Positions 33,823 through 43,451 are shown, counted from the first letter of the stretch. The stretch: 64,000 nt of DNA from Streptomyces sp. NBC_00536 (GCF_036346295.1 NZ_CP107819.1:6944001-7008000); one strand, 5' to 3'. Translations and numbers: made by a program. Notes: generated by a model from the sequence alone, not told the origin.

Positions 33823-34437
33823 TGCCCGGCGCCACAGGGCCGGGGCCGTGCTGATCAGCAGGGTGAGGCCGACCGCGAGGGCCACGCCCTTCCACGGTTC
33901 GGAGAACAGCGAGCCGCCGACGATCCCGATCAGGCCGTACGTCGCCGCCCACGCCAGACACGCGGGCGCGTCCCCACGGGCGAAGCGGCGCAGCGGCAGC
34001 CGGGCCAGCAGACAGGCCAGCATCACCGGGATCCGCCCCGCCGGAACCAGCCGCGAGACCACCAGCACCAGCACCCCGTGCTCGTCCAGCTTCGCCGTCG
34101 CCTCGTCCAGCCGCTCCGGCCCGGCCCGCCGCCGCAGGGCCTCCAGCCATCGCGAACCGCTGCGCGAGCGGACCCCGCGCTCCCCGAGCCGGTAGAGGGC
34201 GACGTCCCCGAGGAACGCCCCGAGCGCCGCCACGGCGAACACCAGCACCAGCCCGAAGGGCAGCGACCGCTGGTGGAAGGCCACCACGGCCGCCGAACTC
34301 ACCAGCGCCCCTGTGGGGATCACCGGCACCAGCGCCCCGAGCGCCACCAGCACGAACAGCGCCGGATACCCCACCACCTGCTGGGTGCTCTCCGCCGGTG
34401 CCTGCTGCACCTGGTGCACCGCGTCATACAGGATCAC
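33790..34437 (-). CDS. DedA/VTT-domain membrane protein
   Basis: A 215-residue membrane protein with about five hydrophobic segments and the VTT/DedA signature: GALVPVIPTGALVSS near the start, FLGDVALYRLGERG, then VVSRLVPAGRIPVML and LPLRRFARGDAPACLAW. DedA proteins act as flippases for undecaprenyl phosphate or phospholipids and support membrane homeostasis. The GTG start overlaps the preceding hydrolase stop by four bases (GTGA). The last residues, TTSPPGH, are encoded inside the tandem repeat array. Confidence 0.87.
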   Translation of the reverse strand: MILYDAVHQVQQAPAESTQQVVGYPALFVLVALGALVPVIPTGALVSSAAVVAFHQRSLPFGLVLVFAVAALGAFLGDVALYRLGERGVRSRSGSRWLEALRRRAGPERLDEATAKLDEHGVLVLVVSRLVPAGRIPVMLACLLARLPLRRFARGDAPACLAWAATYGLIGIVGGSLFSEPWKGVALAVGLTLLISTAPALWRRARGATTSPPGH

Positions 34438-35207
34438 GGCAGCCGCACCCGCTCCCCGTGCCCCGGCACCCGCACGGTGACCTTCGGCGCCCGCCGCGCC
34501 GCCGCCCGCGCGAACTCCTCGCCCGGAGCGTGGAACTCGTGCGGCCGGACCGCGTCCATCCCGATCGGCCAGTACGTCCCGTAGTGCACCGGAACCGCCG
34601 CCGCGGGCGCCAGCAGGGCCAGCGCCCGCGCCGCCCGCCCCGGATCCAGGTGCCCCGGCCCCAGGTACGGGCCCCAGCCGCCCACCGGGAGCAGCGCCAC
34701 GTCCACCGGCCCGACCTCCTCGGCCATCGTGTCGAACAGCCCGGTGTCCCCGGCGAAGTACGTCGTCGCCGAGCCCCGCACCACGTACCCGAGCGCGGGC
34801 GTGAGCTGCGGACCGAACGGCAGCCGCCGCCCGTCGTGCCGCGCGGCCACCGCCCGGATCCCCAGCCGCCCCACGGTGGTCCGCTCGCCCGGCGCCAGCT
34901 CGGTGACCCGCAGCCCGCGCGCGCCGGCGAGCCGCGCCAGGCCCGGCACGGCCCGCCGGGCCCCGCGCGGCACCACCAGCTCCGTCCCCGGCGCCAGCCG
35001 GGCCAGCGAGGGCAGGTGCAGGTGGTCGGCGTGCAGGTGCGACACCAGCACCGCGTCCGCCACGGCCGCCTCCGCGGGCGGCACCGCGCCGCGCCGCCGC
35101 CGCAGATGGGCGAGGCGGCGGGCGAACAGCGGGTCGGTCAGCAGCCGCACCCCGGAATCCTCGACCGTGCAGGTGGCGTGCCCCCACCACGTGATCTCCA
35201 CCGTCAC
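34434..35207 (-). CDS. Metallo-beta-lactamase-fold hydrolase (UlaG-like)
   Basis: A 257-residue protein of the L-ascorbate-6-phosphate-lactonase-like group: WWGHATCTVEDSGVRLLTDP, zinc motif VSHLHADHLHL, and FAGDTGLFDTM. The substrate is unknown. GTG 35207 follows GGAGGG. It is translationally coupled to dedA. A second hydrolase of the same superfamily is convergent, 1.7 kb away. Confidence 0.87.
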   Translation of the reverse strand: MTVEITWWGHATCTVEDSGVRLLTDPLFARRLAHLRRRRGAVPPAEAAVADAVLVSHLHADHLHLPSLARLAPGTELVVPRGARRAVPGLARLAGARGLRVTELAPGERTTVGRLGIRAVAARHDGRRLPFGPQLTPALGYVVRGSATTYFAGDTGLFDTMAEEVGPVDVALLPVGGWGPYLGPGHLDPGRAARALALLAPAAAVPVHYGTYWPIGMDAVRPHEFHAPGEEFARAAARRAPKVTVRVPGHGERVRLP

Positions 35208-35364
35208 CCCGGACCCTCCCCGCCTCGCCCCTCGCGGTCCTTCACTACCCCGTACGTGCCCCCCGAGCCTAGGCCGTACCCGGCCGAACCGCCGGTACCA
35301 CGGCGTCAGTGGTGGCCGAAGGCCCCCTCCTCGCGGGCAGCGGATCGGAGTAGGGTCGGGCGGC

Positions 35365-35769
35365 ATGGATGAGCTGCGCGTCGCCGCAATCGCCAGCCTG
35401 ACCCCGCTAGAGGAACTGGACGCCGACCCCTTCATCGTGGACACCCGCACCCAGCACGCCATGTGCGCCCGCTGGGCCGCCGACCACGGCTACGTCGTGA
35501 CCCGGCAACTGCTGGTCTACGGGCTGCGCGCCGACCACTGCGGGCTCTGGTCCGACATCGACGCCGGACAGGTCGACCTGTTCGTCGCCCCCAACCACCG
35601 GGTCCTGCGCCGGGCGCTGCGCTCGGTCGAGGAGTTCACCGCCGAGTGCGAGCGGCGCGGCGTCCGGCTGGAGACCGCCGGACACGACGAGCCCGCGTAC
35701 ACCTCCGGCATGAAGGCCGAGGTGCACCGCCGGATGTCGATGCCGACCGCCGGGTACGACGGCACCTGA
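35365..35769 (+). CDS. Hypothetical protein
   Basis: A 134-residue soluble protein I do not recognise. It starts MDELRVAAIASLTPLEELD and contains ARWAADHGYVVTRQLLVYGL, ADHCGLWSDI and APNHRVLRRALRSVEEF, a pattern of alternating strands and helices faintly like small resolvase-type or regulatory domains. No catalytic Ser-Arg set is evident. Codon bias supports a real gene. It stands alone between divergent and tandem neighbours. Confidence 0.65.
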   Translation: MDELRVAAIASLTPLEELDADPFIVDTRTQHAMCARWAADHGYVVTRQLLVYGLRADHCGLWSDIDAGQVDLFVAPNHRVLRRALRSVEEFTAECERRGVRLETAGHDEPAYTSGMKAEVHRRMSMPTAGYDGT

Positions 35770-35936
35770 GACCTCCGGCCCGGCCTCCCGGGGGAACCTC
35801 GCCCCGCCACCCCTGAGCCGCACGCCCCGTACGTCCGTACGCCTCCCGCGTCACCCGGCCCGGCCACCCTCCCTGTGCGACGCTGGTCCGGGGGCCCGCG
35901 AGCGGGGCGCGGGCCGGGACACGAGGCGGGTACGGC

Positions 35937-38072
35937 GTGCTGCGAGGCCGATGGCGGACCGCGGGCAGCGCCCTGGCGCGGGTGCTCCTCGTCTGGGCGG
36001 TGTCCACCCTGACCATGCTGCTCCTGGCGGCGGTCCTGCCCGATTTCCGCCTCCAGCCGGACCCCGGCGGCGCGGGCGGCGACAGCATCACCCGGGTCGG
36101 ACTCACCGCCGCCTGGGGAGCCGGAGCCTTCGGCCTGCTCAGCGCGCTCGTATGGCCGGTGCTGGTCCGGGCCCTGCTGCTGGTGCCCGCCCTCGTGCTC
36201 GGCCTGCTGGTGTTCTTCCTCAACGGCTCACTGCTGCTGCTCGCCCTCGACCTGATCCCGGACGGCCGCGGCGAGGCCGCCCCCGAGACCGCCGTCGTCG
36301 TGGCCGCCGTGATGTCCGCGGTCGCCTCCGCCACCTCCACCGCTCTCGCCGTCCGCGACGACGAGGCCTACCGCAGACGGCTCTACCGCCTCGCCGACCG
36401 CAAACGCCGCCGCCAGCGCCGGGCGGGCGCAAGCGGTGCTTCCGAGTCCGCGCCCGGACTGGTCTTCCTGCAGTTCGACGGCGTCGGCTACGAGGTGCTG
36501 CGGCGGGCGGCCGGGGCCGGGCTGATGCCGACCGTGGCCGGGTGGCTGGACCGTACCCACCGGGTCACGTCCTGGCGTACCGACTGGTCCAGCCAGACCG
36601 GCGCCAGCCAGCTCGGCATCCTGCACGGCTCGAACTTCGACGTGCCCGCCTTCCGCTGGTACGAGAAGGACACCGGCGAGATCGTGGTCTGCAACCGGCC
36701 CAGCAGCGCCGCGGCCCTGGAGCGCCGCGCGAGGGCCCGGACCGGGGACCGCGGGCTGCTCACCCTCGACGGCGCGAGCCGCGGGAACCTCTTCAGCGGC
36801 GGCGCCGACCAGCTGGCGCTGGTGCTCTCGGTGTCGGCGCGGCGCGGGCGCGGCAACCGGTCCCGGGCCGGGTACTTCGCGTACTTCTCCGACCCGGCCA
36901 ACGCGGTGCGCACCTTCCTGTCGTTCGTCGCCGAGGTGGCGCGGGAGATCGGCCAGTCGGTCCGGGCGCGGGTGCGCAAGACATCCCCCAGGGTGTCGCG
37001 CGGCGGGCTGTACCCGGCCATCCGGGCCTTCGCCACGGTGGTCGAACGGGACGTGGTGGTCGCCGCGGTGATCGGCGACATGCTCGCCGGGCGCGCCGCG
37101 GTCTACGCCGACCTGGTGGCCTACGACGAGGTCGCCCACCATTCGGGGCCGCGCGGCCGGGACACCGACCAGGTGCTCGCCCGGCTCGACCGCAGCCTCG
37201 CCCTGATCGCCCGGGTCGCCGAGCACGCGCCCCGCACCTACCGGGTGGTGCTCCTCTCCGACCACGGCCAGAGCCCGGGGGAGACCTTCCTCGGGAGGTA
37301 CGGGCTGACCTTGAAGGACCTGGTCCGGGCCGGCTGCGGGCTGCCGGTCTCCCGCCGGGCGGGGCGCACTCACAGCGGCGCCGAGGCCCGGGCCGCGGTA
37401 CGGACCGCCCTGCACCGCCCGGTGGAGGCGGCGGCGGAACAGGCGCGTCCGGTGCGCGGCCCGGAGCCGGTGGTGCTGGCCTCCGGGAACCTCGGCCTGG
37501 TTTCCTTCCCGGCCGTGCCGGGCCGGGCGACCCGGGAGCGGATCGAGCGCGACCACCCGGCGCTGCTGAGCACCCTGGCGGGGCATCCCGGGGTGGGTTT
37601 CCTGCTGGTGGACGGGCAGGTGCTGGGGCCGGGCGGGGCGGTGGCGCGGCTCTCGGTGCCGGGGGAGGCGGAGGAACTGCTGGCCGCCTTCGGCCCGGGC
37701 GCGGCGGCGGCCGTACGGCGTACGGACGCCTTCCCGCACGTCGCCGACATCATGGTGAATTCGGCGTACGACCCGGGGAGCGGCGCCGTGCACGCCTTCG
37801 AGGAACAGATCGGCTCGCACGGCGGCCTCGGCGGGGAACAGGGGCACCCGTTCCTGATGTGGCCGACGGTGCTGTCCGAGCCGGAGGGGGAGCTGGTCGG
37901 GGCGGAGTCGGTGCACGCGCTGCTGCGGCACTGGCTGCGCGAGACGGAGGACGGCCCGCAGGTCCCGGTGGAAGTCCCGGTGGAGGTCCCGGTGGAAGAT
38001 CACCGGCCGGAAGGCGTCCAGAGCGGAACACTTCCTTCCGCACAGGTGGCCGGACAGGACGAAAACCGCTGA
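35937..38072 (+). CDS. Membrane-anchored alkaline-phosphatase-superfamily phosphodiesterase
   Basis: A 711-residue protein. Residues 1-150 hold four hydrophobic segments resembling the phage-holin-family membrane module. From about 175 a type I phosphodiesterase domain begins: metal Asp in FLQFDGVGYE, nucleophile Thr in WSSQTGASQLG, AYDEVAHHSGP, LLSDHGQSPG and the last His in IGSHGGLGG. The enzyme would hydrolyse a phosphodiester at the membrane. The tail contains three 12-bp repeats (37962-37997) coding for VPVE units. GTG start; 167 bp upstream without a gene. Confidence 0.85.
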   Translation: MLRGRWRTAGSALARVLLVWAVSTLTMLLLAAVLPDFRLQPDPGGAGGDSITRVGLTAAWGAGAFGLLSALVWPVLVRALLLVPALVLGLLVFFLNGSLLLLALDLIPDGRGEAAPETAVVVAAVMSAVASATSTALAVRDDEAYRRRLYRLADRKRRRQRRAGASGASESAPGLVFLQFDGVGYEVLRRAAGAGLMPTVAGWLDRTHRVTSWRTDWSSQTGASQLGILHGSNFDVPAFRWYEKDTGEIVVCNRPSSAAALERRARARTGDRGLLTLDGASRGNLFSGGADQLALVLSVSARRGRGNRSRAGYFAYFSDPANAVRTFLSFVAEVAREIGQSVRARVRKTSPRVSRGGLYPAIRAFATVVERDVVVAAVIGDMLAGRAAVYADLVAYDEVAHHSGPRGRDTDQVLARLDRSLALIARVAEHAPRTYRVVLLSDHGQSPGETFLGRYGLTLKDLVRAGCGLPVSRRAGRTHSGAEARAAVRTALHRPVEAAAEQARPVRGPEPVVLASGNLGLVSFPAVPGRATRERIERDHPALLSTLAGHPGVGFLLVDGQVLGPGGAVARLSVPGEAEELLAAFGPGAAAAVRRTDAFPHVADIMVNSAYDPGSGAVHAFEEQIGSHGGLGGEQGHPFLMWPTVLSEPEGELVGAESVHALLRHWLRETEDGPQVPVEVPVEVPVEDHRPEGVQSGTLPSAQVAGQDENR

Positions 38073-38153
38073 TTTGGTGCGGCCTCCGCGGTACCGGAGC
38101 ATGTGTCGGCCTGCCCCCTGTCCACCATGTGAAACGACCGAGGCGTACCACCC

Positions 38154-39575
38154 GTGAGCACCACCGCTGCCGTGAACACCCCTGCCGTGAACACCCCTGC
38201 CGTGAACACCCCTCCCGCACCCGGCCCTGACCAGCCCGGACCGGGCTCCACCCCGCACGCCCGCCGCTTCGGCCTGCCCGTCGCCACCTGCCTGGTGATG
38301 GGGAACATCGTCGGCGGCGGGATCTTCCTCCTGCCCGCCTCGGTCGCCCCCTTCGGCACGATCAGCCTGGTCGCCTTCGGGGTCCTCAGCCTCGGCGCGA
38401 TCGCCCTCGCCCTGGTCTTCGGCCGGCTCGCCGGCCGGCTCCCGCAGACCGGGGGCCCGTACGTTTACGCCCGCGCCGCCTTCGGCGACTTCGCCGGGTT
38501 CCTGGCGGCCTGGAGCTACTGGATCACCACCTGGGTCTCCAACGCGGCGCTGGCCGTGGCCTCCGTCGGCTACCTCGCCGTGCTGTTCCCGGCCGTCGGC
38601 GCGCACAAGTGGTCGATGTGTCTGGCCGCCCTCACCGTGCAGTGGCTGCCCGCGCTCGCCAATCTGGCGGGCACCCGCTACGTCGGCGCGGTCCAGCTCG
38701 TGGCCACCGTGCTGAAATTCGCCCCGCTCCTGCTGGTCGCGGTCGGCGGCCTGTTCTTCTTCGACCCGGCGCACCTCGGACCGTTCCGGGCCACCGACCA
38801 GAGCGCCGTCGGCGCCGTCTCGGCCTCCGCCGCGATCCTGCTGTTCTCCTACCTCGGCGTGGAATCGGCCGCGGTCAGCGCGGGCGAGGTCCGCGACCCG
38901 GCCCGCAACGTCGGGCGCGCGACCATCCTGGGCACCCTCGGCGCCGCCACCGTCTACCTCCTCGGGACCGTCGCCGTCTTCGGCCTGGTCGCCCACGACA
39001 CGCTGGTCTCCTCCGCCGCGCCCTTCACCGACGCCGTGAACGCCATGTTCGGCGGCAGCTGGGGCGGCACCCTGGTCGCCTGCGCCGCCGTCGTCTCGAT
39101 GGTCGGCGCGCTCAACGGCTGGACCCTGCTCAGCGCGCAGACCCCGTACGCGGCGGCGAAGGACGGCCTCTTCCCGAAGGCCTTCGAGACCAAGCGGCGC
39201 GGGGTCCCGGTGGTCGGAGTGATCGTCACCGTCGTCCTCGCCTCGGCGCTGACCGTCTACAACTACACCTCGGGCACGCAGGGGGTCTTCGAGGTCCTGG
39301 TCCTGGTCACCACCTTCACGGCGACCGTGCCCTACCTGCTGTCCACCGCCGCCCAGATCCACTTCCTGGTCTCCGGCCAGGGCGAGCGCGTGGCCCCGGG
39401 CCGGCTCGTCCGGGACGGGATCCTGGCCGGTCTGGCCTTCGGCTTCTCGATGTGGCTGGTCGCGGGCTCCGGGTACGAGGCCGTCTACCAGGGCGTGCTC
39501 TTCCTCTTCGCGGGCGTGCTCGTCTACGCCGTGATGTCGGCCCGCAAGCAGCGCGCCGAGCGCGCCGGAGCGTAG
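38154..39575 (+). CDS. APC-family amino acid permease/antiporter
   Basis: A 473-residue transporter with about 12 membrane segments. The first helix carries the APC substrate loop GNIVGGGIFLLPAS, and later segments show GLFGRLAGRLP-like and FSYLGVESAAVSAGEVRDP patterns. The overall look is closest to arginine/agmatine or putrescine/ornithine antiporters, but the substrate is not determined. The N-terminus has three exact 15-bp repeats (38169-38213) coding for AVNTP. GTG start, 81 bp after the phosphodiesterase stop. Confidence 0.87.
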   Translation: MSTTAAVNTPAVNTPAVNTPPAPGPDQPGPGSTPHARRFGLPVATCLVMGNIVGGGIFLLPASVAPFGTISLVAFGVLSLGAIALALVFGRLAGRLPQTGGPYVYARAAFGDFAGFLAAWSYWITTWVSNAALAVASVGYLAVLFPAVGAHKWSMCLAALTVQWLPALANLAGTRYVGAVQLVATVLKFAPLLLVAVGGLFFFDPAHLGPFRATDQSAVGAVSASAAILLFSYLGVESAAVSAGEVRDPARNVGRATILGTLGAATVYLLGTVAVFGLVAHDTLVSSAAPFTDAVNAMFGGSWGGTLVACAAVVSMVGALNGWTLLSAQTPYAAAKDGLFPKAFETKRRGVPVVGVIVTVVLASALTVYNYTSGTQGVFEVLVLVTTFTATVPYLLSTAAQIHFLVSGQGERVAPGRLVRDGILAGLAFGFSMWLVAGSGYEAVYQGVLFLFAGVLVYAVMSARKQRAERAGA

Positions 39576-39601
39576 GAACGGACCCGGGCGCCGCCGGGTA
39601 C

Positions 39602-39676
39602 GCGAAAGCCCGCGCCGTACGGGCTGTCCGTGTCGTGGTGCGCGACGCGGGCGGCCGGTACGGCGCGGGCTTTCGC
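39602..39676. terminator. Long hairpin between convergent genes
   Basis: Perfect 19-bp arms (39602-39620 and 39658-39676; core GAAAGCCCGCGCCGTAC) surround a 37-nt loop. It sits between the APC permease stop and the hrdB stop and would act in both directions. Confidence 0.75.
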
Positions 39677-39701
39677 CGGGACTCTTGGTCCGGCCGGATT
39701 T

Positions 39702-41276
39702 TTAGTCCAGGTAGTCGCGCAGCACCTGCGAGCGCGACGGGTGGCGCAGCTTCGACATCGTCTTGGACTCGATCTGGCGGATGCGCTCACGGGTGACCCC
39801 GTACACGCGGCCGATCTCGTCCAGCGTCTTCGGCTGGCCGTCGTTGAGGCCGTAGCGCATGGAGACCACGCCCGCCTCGCGCTCCGAGAGCGTGCCCAGG
39901 ATGGACTGGAGCTGCTCCTGGAGGAAGGTGAAGGAGACCGCGTCGGCCGGGACGACCGCCTCGGAGTCCTCGATGAGGTCACCGAACTCGCTGTCGCCCT
40001 CCTCACCCAGCGGGGTGTGGAGCGAGATCGGCTCGCGGCCGTACTTCTGGACCTCGATGACCTTCTCGGGGGTCATGTCGAGTTCCTTGCCCAGCTCCTC
40101 CGGGGTGGGCTCGCGGCCCAGGTCCTGGAGCATCTGGCGCTGGACACGGGCCAGCTTGTTGATGATCTCGACCATGTGCACCGGGATGCGGATGGTGCGC
40201 GACTGGTCGGCCATGGCGCGGGTGATCGCCTGGCGGATCCACCACGTGGCGTACGTGGAGAACTTGAAGCCCTTGGTGTAGTCGAACTTCTCCACCGCGC
40301 GGATCAGACCGACGTTGCCCTCCTGGATCAGGTCCAGGAAGAGCATGCCGCGGCCGGTGTAACGCTTGGCCAGCGAGACCACGAGGCGGAGGTTGGCCTC
40401 CAGCAGGTGGTTCTTGGCCCGGCGGCCGTCCTCGACGAGGATCTCCAGCTCGCGCTTGAACGCGGGCTTGTGGTCCTCCTCCTCTTCGAGCTTGTACTCG
40501 GAGAAGAGACCGGCCTCGATGCGCTTGGCGAGCTCCACCTCCTGCTCGGCGTTGAGCAGCGGCACCTTGCCGATGAGCTTGAGGTAGTCCTTGACCGGGT
40601 CGGCGGTGGCACCGGCCACCATGACCGTCTGGGCCGGGGCGTCGTCCTCGTCGTCATCGGACAGCACGAAGCCCTGGGTGCCGGCCTTGGCGGGGGTGGT
40701 CTCCTCCGCCTCGTCGGCGAGGTCCTCCTCGGTCCAGTCCTCGCCCTCGGCAGCGGGGGTCTCGCCCTCGTCGCCGTCCTTGGCGCCCTTCTTCGCGGCG
40801 GCGGTCTTCTTGGTGGCCGTCGCCTTCTTCGCGGCGGTCTTCTTGACCGTCCGCTTCTTCGGCTCGGCGGCGGCCTCGGCCAGCGCCTCCTCCTCGGTCC
40901 CGGAGGCCGACGGAGCGGATATCGCCGCCGCGGTGGCGGGGGCCGCGGTCTTGCGCGCACCGATGGGGCGCGGCGCGGCGGCCTTCTTGGTCACGGTGCG
41001 GGCCGGGGCGGCGGCGGCCTTGCGGGCCTTCTTGGCGGGGGCCTTCGCGGCCGGGGCGGCGCTGACGTGCAGCGCGACGCCTTCCTCGTCCAGAACCTGG
41101 TTCAGGCTGCGCAGGACCCGCTTCCACTGGTCCACCGGGATGCGGCCGGCCTCGAAGGCCTGGCGCACGTCGTCACCGTTGATGTGACCCTGCTCGCGGC
41201 CACGCTCGACGAGCGCGACCAGGGCCTCGGATTCGGCGATCTCCGGAGGGAACGTACGGGACGGGCTGAGCGACAC
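39702..41276 (-). CDS. hrdB: RNA polymerase principal sigma factor, HrdB type
   Basis: A 524-residue group 1 sigma factor. Residues 1-75 contain the region 1-like [18 protein letters not shown] long Lys/Ala and acidic linker follows, typical of HrdB. Regions 2-4 are strongly conserved: [17 protein letters not shown] (2.3-2.4), the region 3 stretch [13 protein letters not shown], and the 4.2 helix-turn-helix [20 protein letters not shown]. It directs RNA polymerase to housekeeping promoters. The length and linker favour HrdB over the shorter HrdA/C/D. The 212-bp gap upstream (41277-41488) is relatively A/T-rich and probably holds the promoter. Confidence 0.92.
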   Translation of the reverse strand: MSLSPSRTFPPEIAESEALVALVERGREQGHINGDDVRQAFEAGRIPVDQWKRVLRSLNQVLDEEGVALHVSAAPAAKAPAKKARKAAAAPARTVTKKAAAPRPIGARKTAAPATAAAISAPSASGTEEEALAEAAAEPKKRTVKKTAAKKATATKKTAAAKKGAKDGDEGETPAAEGEDWTEEDLADEAEETTPAKAGTQGFVLSDDDEDDAPAQTVMVAGATADPVKDYLKLIGKVPLLNAEQEVELAKRIEAGLFSEYKLEEEEDHKPAFKRELEILVEDGRRAKNHLLEANLRLVVSLAKRYTGRGMLFLDLIQEGNVGLIRAVEKFDYTKGFKFSTYATWWIRQAITRAMADQSRTIRIPVHMVEIINKLARVQRQMLQDLGREPTPEELGKELDMTPEKVIEVQKYGREPISLHTPLGEEGDSEFGDLIEDSEAVVPADAVSFTFLQEQLQSILGTLSEREAGVVSMRYGLNDGQPKTLDEIGRVYGVTRERIRQIESKTMSKLRHPSRSQVLRDYLD

Positions 41277-41488
41277 AAGGAGCCTCTCGTTGCGGCAGAT
41301 ATGGGGCGGGACGGGACATCATCGCGCGAACTCGTGGAACGAGCCCGAGGGGGGTCGTTATTCCGGCGCCGCGCGAGGACACCTGTCGGTTCATCGCACG
41401 CCCGAGTAGATTCGTTACGCCATGAATTGAGTGACCTGCGCCACGCTGTGTCCGCGCAACCTTTCGGCCGCACATCCGTCCGCCCCGA

Positions 41489-42253
41489 TCATCGGCCCGG
41501 TTTGCGGGCCTCGATGAGGAACCGGGCGGTGTTCGCGACGAACGGGCCTTCGCGCCCGATCCGTTCGTGGAGCTCGCGGAGCCGGTCGCGGTACTGGTGG
41601 ACCGTGAAGCCGGGCACCATCCAGATGACCTTCCGGAGAAAGTAGATCACGGCTCCGATGTCATGGAACTCGGTACGCAGTCTTTCCGACCGCAGATCGA
41701 CGACTTCCAGCCCCGCGGCGGCCGCGGCGGCCACCGCGTCGTCGGGGTGCCGGCCGCGCCGGACCTCCTCCGGCTGCGGGCCGAGGAAGTACTCGACGAG
41801 TTCGAAGACGCTCGCCGGTCCGACCTGCTGGGAGAAGTAGGCACCGCCGGGCCGCAGCACGCGCGCGATCTCCGCCCACCACACGGTCACCGGGTGCCGA
41901 CTGGTGACGAGGTCGAAGGCCTCGTCACCGAAGGGCAGCGGCGGCTCGTCCGGATCCGCGACCACGACCGCCCCCTTCGGGTGCAGCAGCCGGGTCGCCT
42001 TGGCGACGTTCGGCGGCCAGGACTCGGTGGCCACCATCAGCGGCGGCAGGACGCCCGCTCCGGCGAGCACCTCGCCCCCGCCGGTCTGGATGTCCAGCGC
42101 CGCCTGTACGCCCGCCAGACGCTCGCCCAGCAGCCTCTGGTAGCCCCAGGAAGGGCGCTGCTCGGTCGCCCGGCCGTCGAGCCAGGAGAATTCCCAGCCG
42201 TCCACGGACACGGACTCGGCCTCGGCGACGAGCTGATCGAAATGGGGTGTCAT
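41489..42253 (-). CDS. SAM-dependent methyltransferase
   Basis: A 254-residue methyltransferase with a modified motif I, ALDIQTGGGEVLAGAG, followed by WPPNVAKATRLL, ADPDEPPLPFGDEAFDLV and IARVLRPGGAYFSQQVG. The glycine-rich loop TGGGE differs from the usual GCGxG but is common in this subgroup. Substrate unknown. ATG 42253 (MTPHFD) is preferred over the frame's earlier start at 42301. Divergent from folD. Confidence 0.82.
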   Translation of the reverse strand: MTPHFDQLVAEAESVSVDGWEFSWLDGRATEQRPSWGYQRLLGERLAGVQAALDIQTGGGEVLAGAGVLPPLMVATESWPPNVAKATRLLHPKGAVVVADPDEPPLPFGDEAFDLVTSRHPVTVWWAEIARVLRPGGAYFSQQVGPASVFELVEYFLGPQPEEVRRGRHPDDAVAAAAAAGLEVVDLRSERLRTEFHDIGAVIYFLRKVIWMVPGFTVHQYRDRLRELHERIGREGPFVANTARFLIEARKPGR

Positions 42254-42335
42254 GTGGTGATCGTCCCAGCTGCGCCCGCTGTGATCCACTCGATTCCGCA
42301 TCGTGGCCGGTCACGGGCTTCGACTACACTGGGCG

Positions 42336-42437
42336 GCGGGCCGTGACTGGCGCTTGGGTGGATCACCACCGGGGAGCGGCCCGGCGTACCGCGGCACCGA
42401 GGTGTCCCGATACGTCGACTGCCGCGCGCCTGGGCGA
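42336..42437 (+). promoter_or_regulatory. ZTP (pfl) riboswitch upstream of folD
   Basis: The leader carries the conserved blocks of the pfl/ZTP aptamer in order: GGGCCGTGACTGGCG (42338-42352), CCACCGGGGAGCGGCCC (42366-42382) and CCGCGCGCCTGGGC (42422-42435). GGGCCG and CGGCCC form the P1 stem. ZTP/ZMP signals low 10-formyl-tetrahydrofolate, and the class is known upstream of folD and purine genes. A TACACT -10-like box lies at about 42325. The gene starts 33 bp past the aptamer. Confidence 0.85.
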
Positions 42438-42470
42438 TCCGCGATCCCGCAGCGACGTTCAGGAGACCCC

Positions 42471-43385
42471 GTGACGACTGCCCAGACCGTTCAGGACCAG
42501 ACCGTTCAGGACCAGGCCGAGGCCGGTACCGCCACGCTGATGGACGGCACCGCCGTCGCCCGCCGCATCTCGGAGCGCACCGCCGCCCTGGCCGCCGAGC
42601 TGACCCGGCGCACCGGCACCGCTCCCTGCCTCGCGACCGTGCTGGTCGGCGAGGACCCCGCGTCCGTGACGTACGTACGCATGAAGCAGAACCGTTGCGC
42701 CAAGGCGGGCATCACCTCCCGCCACGTCGAGCTGCCGGCCTCGACCACCACCGAGGAACTGATCACCACCCTCACCGCGCTCTCCGTGGACCCCGAGGTC
42801 AGCGGCATCCTGCTGCAGCACCCGGTCCCGCACCACATCGACGAGCGCGCCGCCTTCGAGGCCATCGCCCCGGGCAAGGACGTCGACGGCGTCACCATGC
42901 ACTCCTTCGCCGCCATGGGCTTCGGACTGCCCGGCTTCGTGTCCTGCACCCCGGGCGGGATCATGCGGCTGCTCGCCGAGTACGAGGTCGACCTCGCCGG
43001 GAAGCACGCCGTGGTCGTCGGCCGCAGCGCCATCCTCGGCAAGCCCGCCGGGATGCTGCTGCTCGGCCAGAACGCCACCGTCACCTACTGCCACTCCCGC
43101 ACCGAGGACCTCCCCTCGATCATCCGCCAGGCGGACGTGCTGGTCGCCGCCGTCGGCAAGGCCGAGTTCATCCGGGGCGAGGACATCAAGCCGGGCGCGG
43201 TGGTCCTGGACGCCGGGTACGACGGCAACCGCGGCGACGTGCACTTCGAGTCGGCCGCCGCCCGCGCCTCGCTGATCACCCCGGTCCCCGGCGGCGTCGG
43301 CCCGATGACCATCGCCGTGCTGCTGGAGCAGACCGTGCAGGCGGCCGCGGCCCAGGCCGGCCTGACCCTGGCCGACCTCGCCTGA
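42471..43385 (+). CDS. folD: Methylenetetrahydrofolate dehydrogenase/cyclohydrolase
   Basis: A 304-residue bifunctional enzyme that oxidises 5,10-methylene-THF with NADP and hydrolyses the product to 10-formyl-THF. The catalytic Lys is in YVRMKQN, followed by LLQHPVP, PGKDVDG, the NADP loop VVGRSAILGKPAG, and PVPGGVGPMT. GTG 42471 follows AGGAGA. The N-terminus has two exact 15-bp repeats (42483-42512, coding QTVQD), an extension of about 20 residues compared with E. coli FolD. Expression is probably controlled by the ZTP riboswitch. Confidence 0.95.
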   Translation: MTTAQTVQDQTVQDQAEAGTATLMDGTAVARRISERTAALAAELTRRTGTAPCLATVLVGEDPASVTYVRMKQNRCAKAGITSRHVELPASTTTEELITTLTALSVDPEVSGILLQHPVPHHIDERAAFEAIAPGKDVDGVTMHSFAAMGFGLPGFVSCTPGGIMRLLAEYEVDLAGKHAVVVGRSAILGKPAGMLLLGQNATVTYCHSRTEDLPSIIRQADVLVAAVGKAEFIRGEDIKPGAVVLDAGYDGNRGDVHFESAAARASLITPVPGGVGPMTIAVLLEQTVQAAAAQAGLTLADLA

Positions 43386-43419
43386 GCCCACCGGCCCCCA
43401 CGGGGGCGCCCCGCACGAC

Positions 43420-43451
43420 GAACGCCCCGGGCCGAACGGCCCGGGGCGTTC
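43420..43451 (+). terminator. folD terminator
   Basis: Perfect 14-bp arms GAACGCCCCGGGCC and GGCCCGGGGCGTTC with a GAAC loop, 34 bp after the folD stop. The rest of the gap to 43649 is G/C-rich with no gene. Confidence 0.85.

Noticed and set aside
36228..39362. 1044-codon minus-strand frame opposite the phosphodiesterase and APC permease
   Set aside because: Low-complexity His/Asp/Gly/Arg-rich translation and perfect overlap with two real membrane protein genes.
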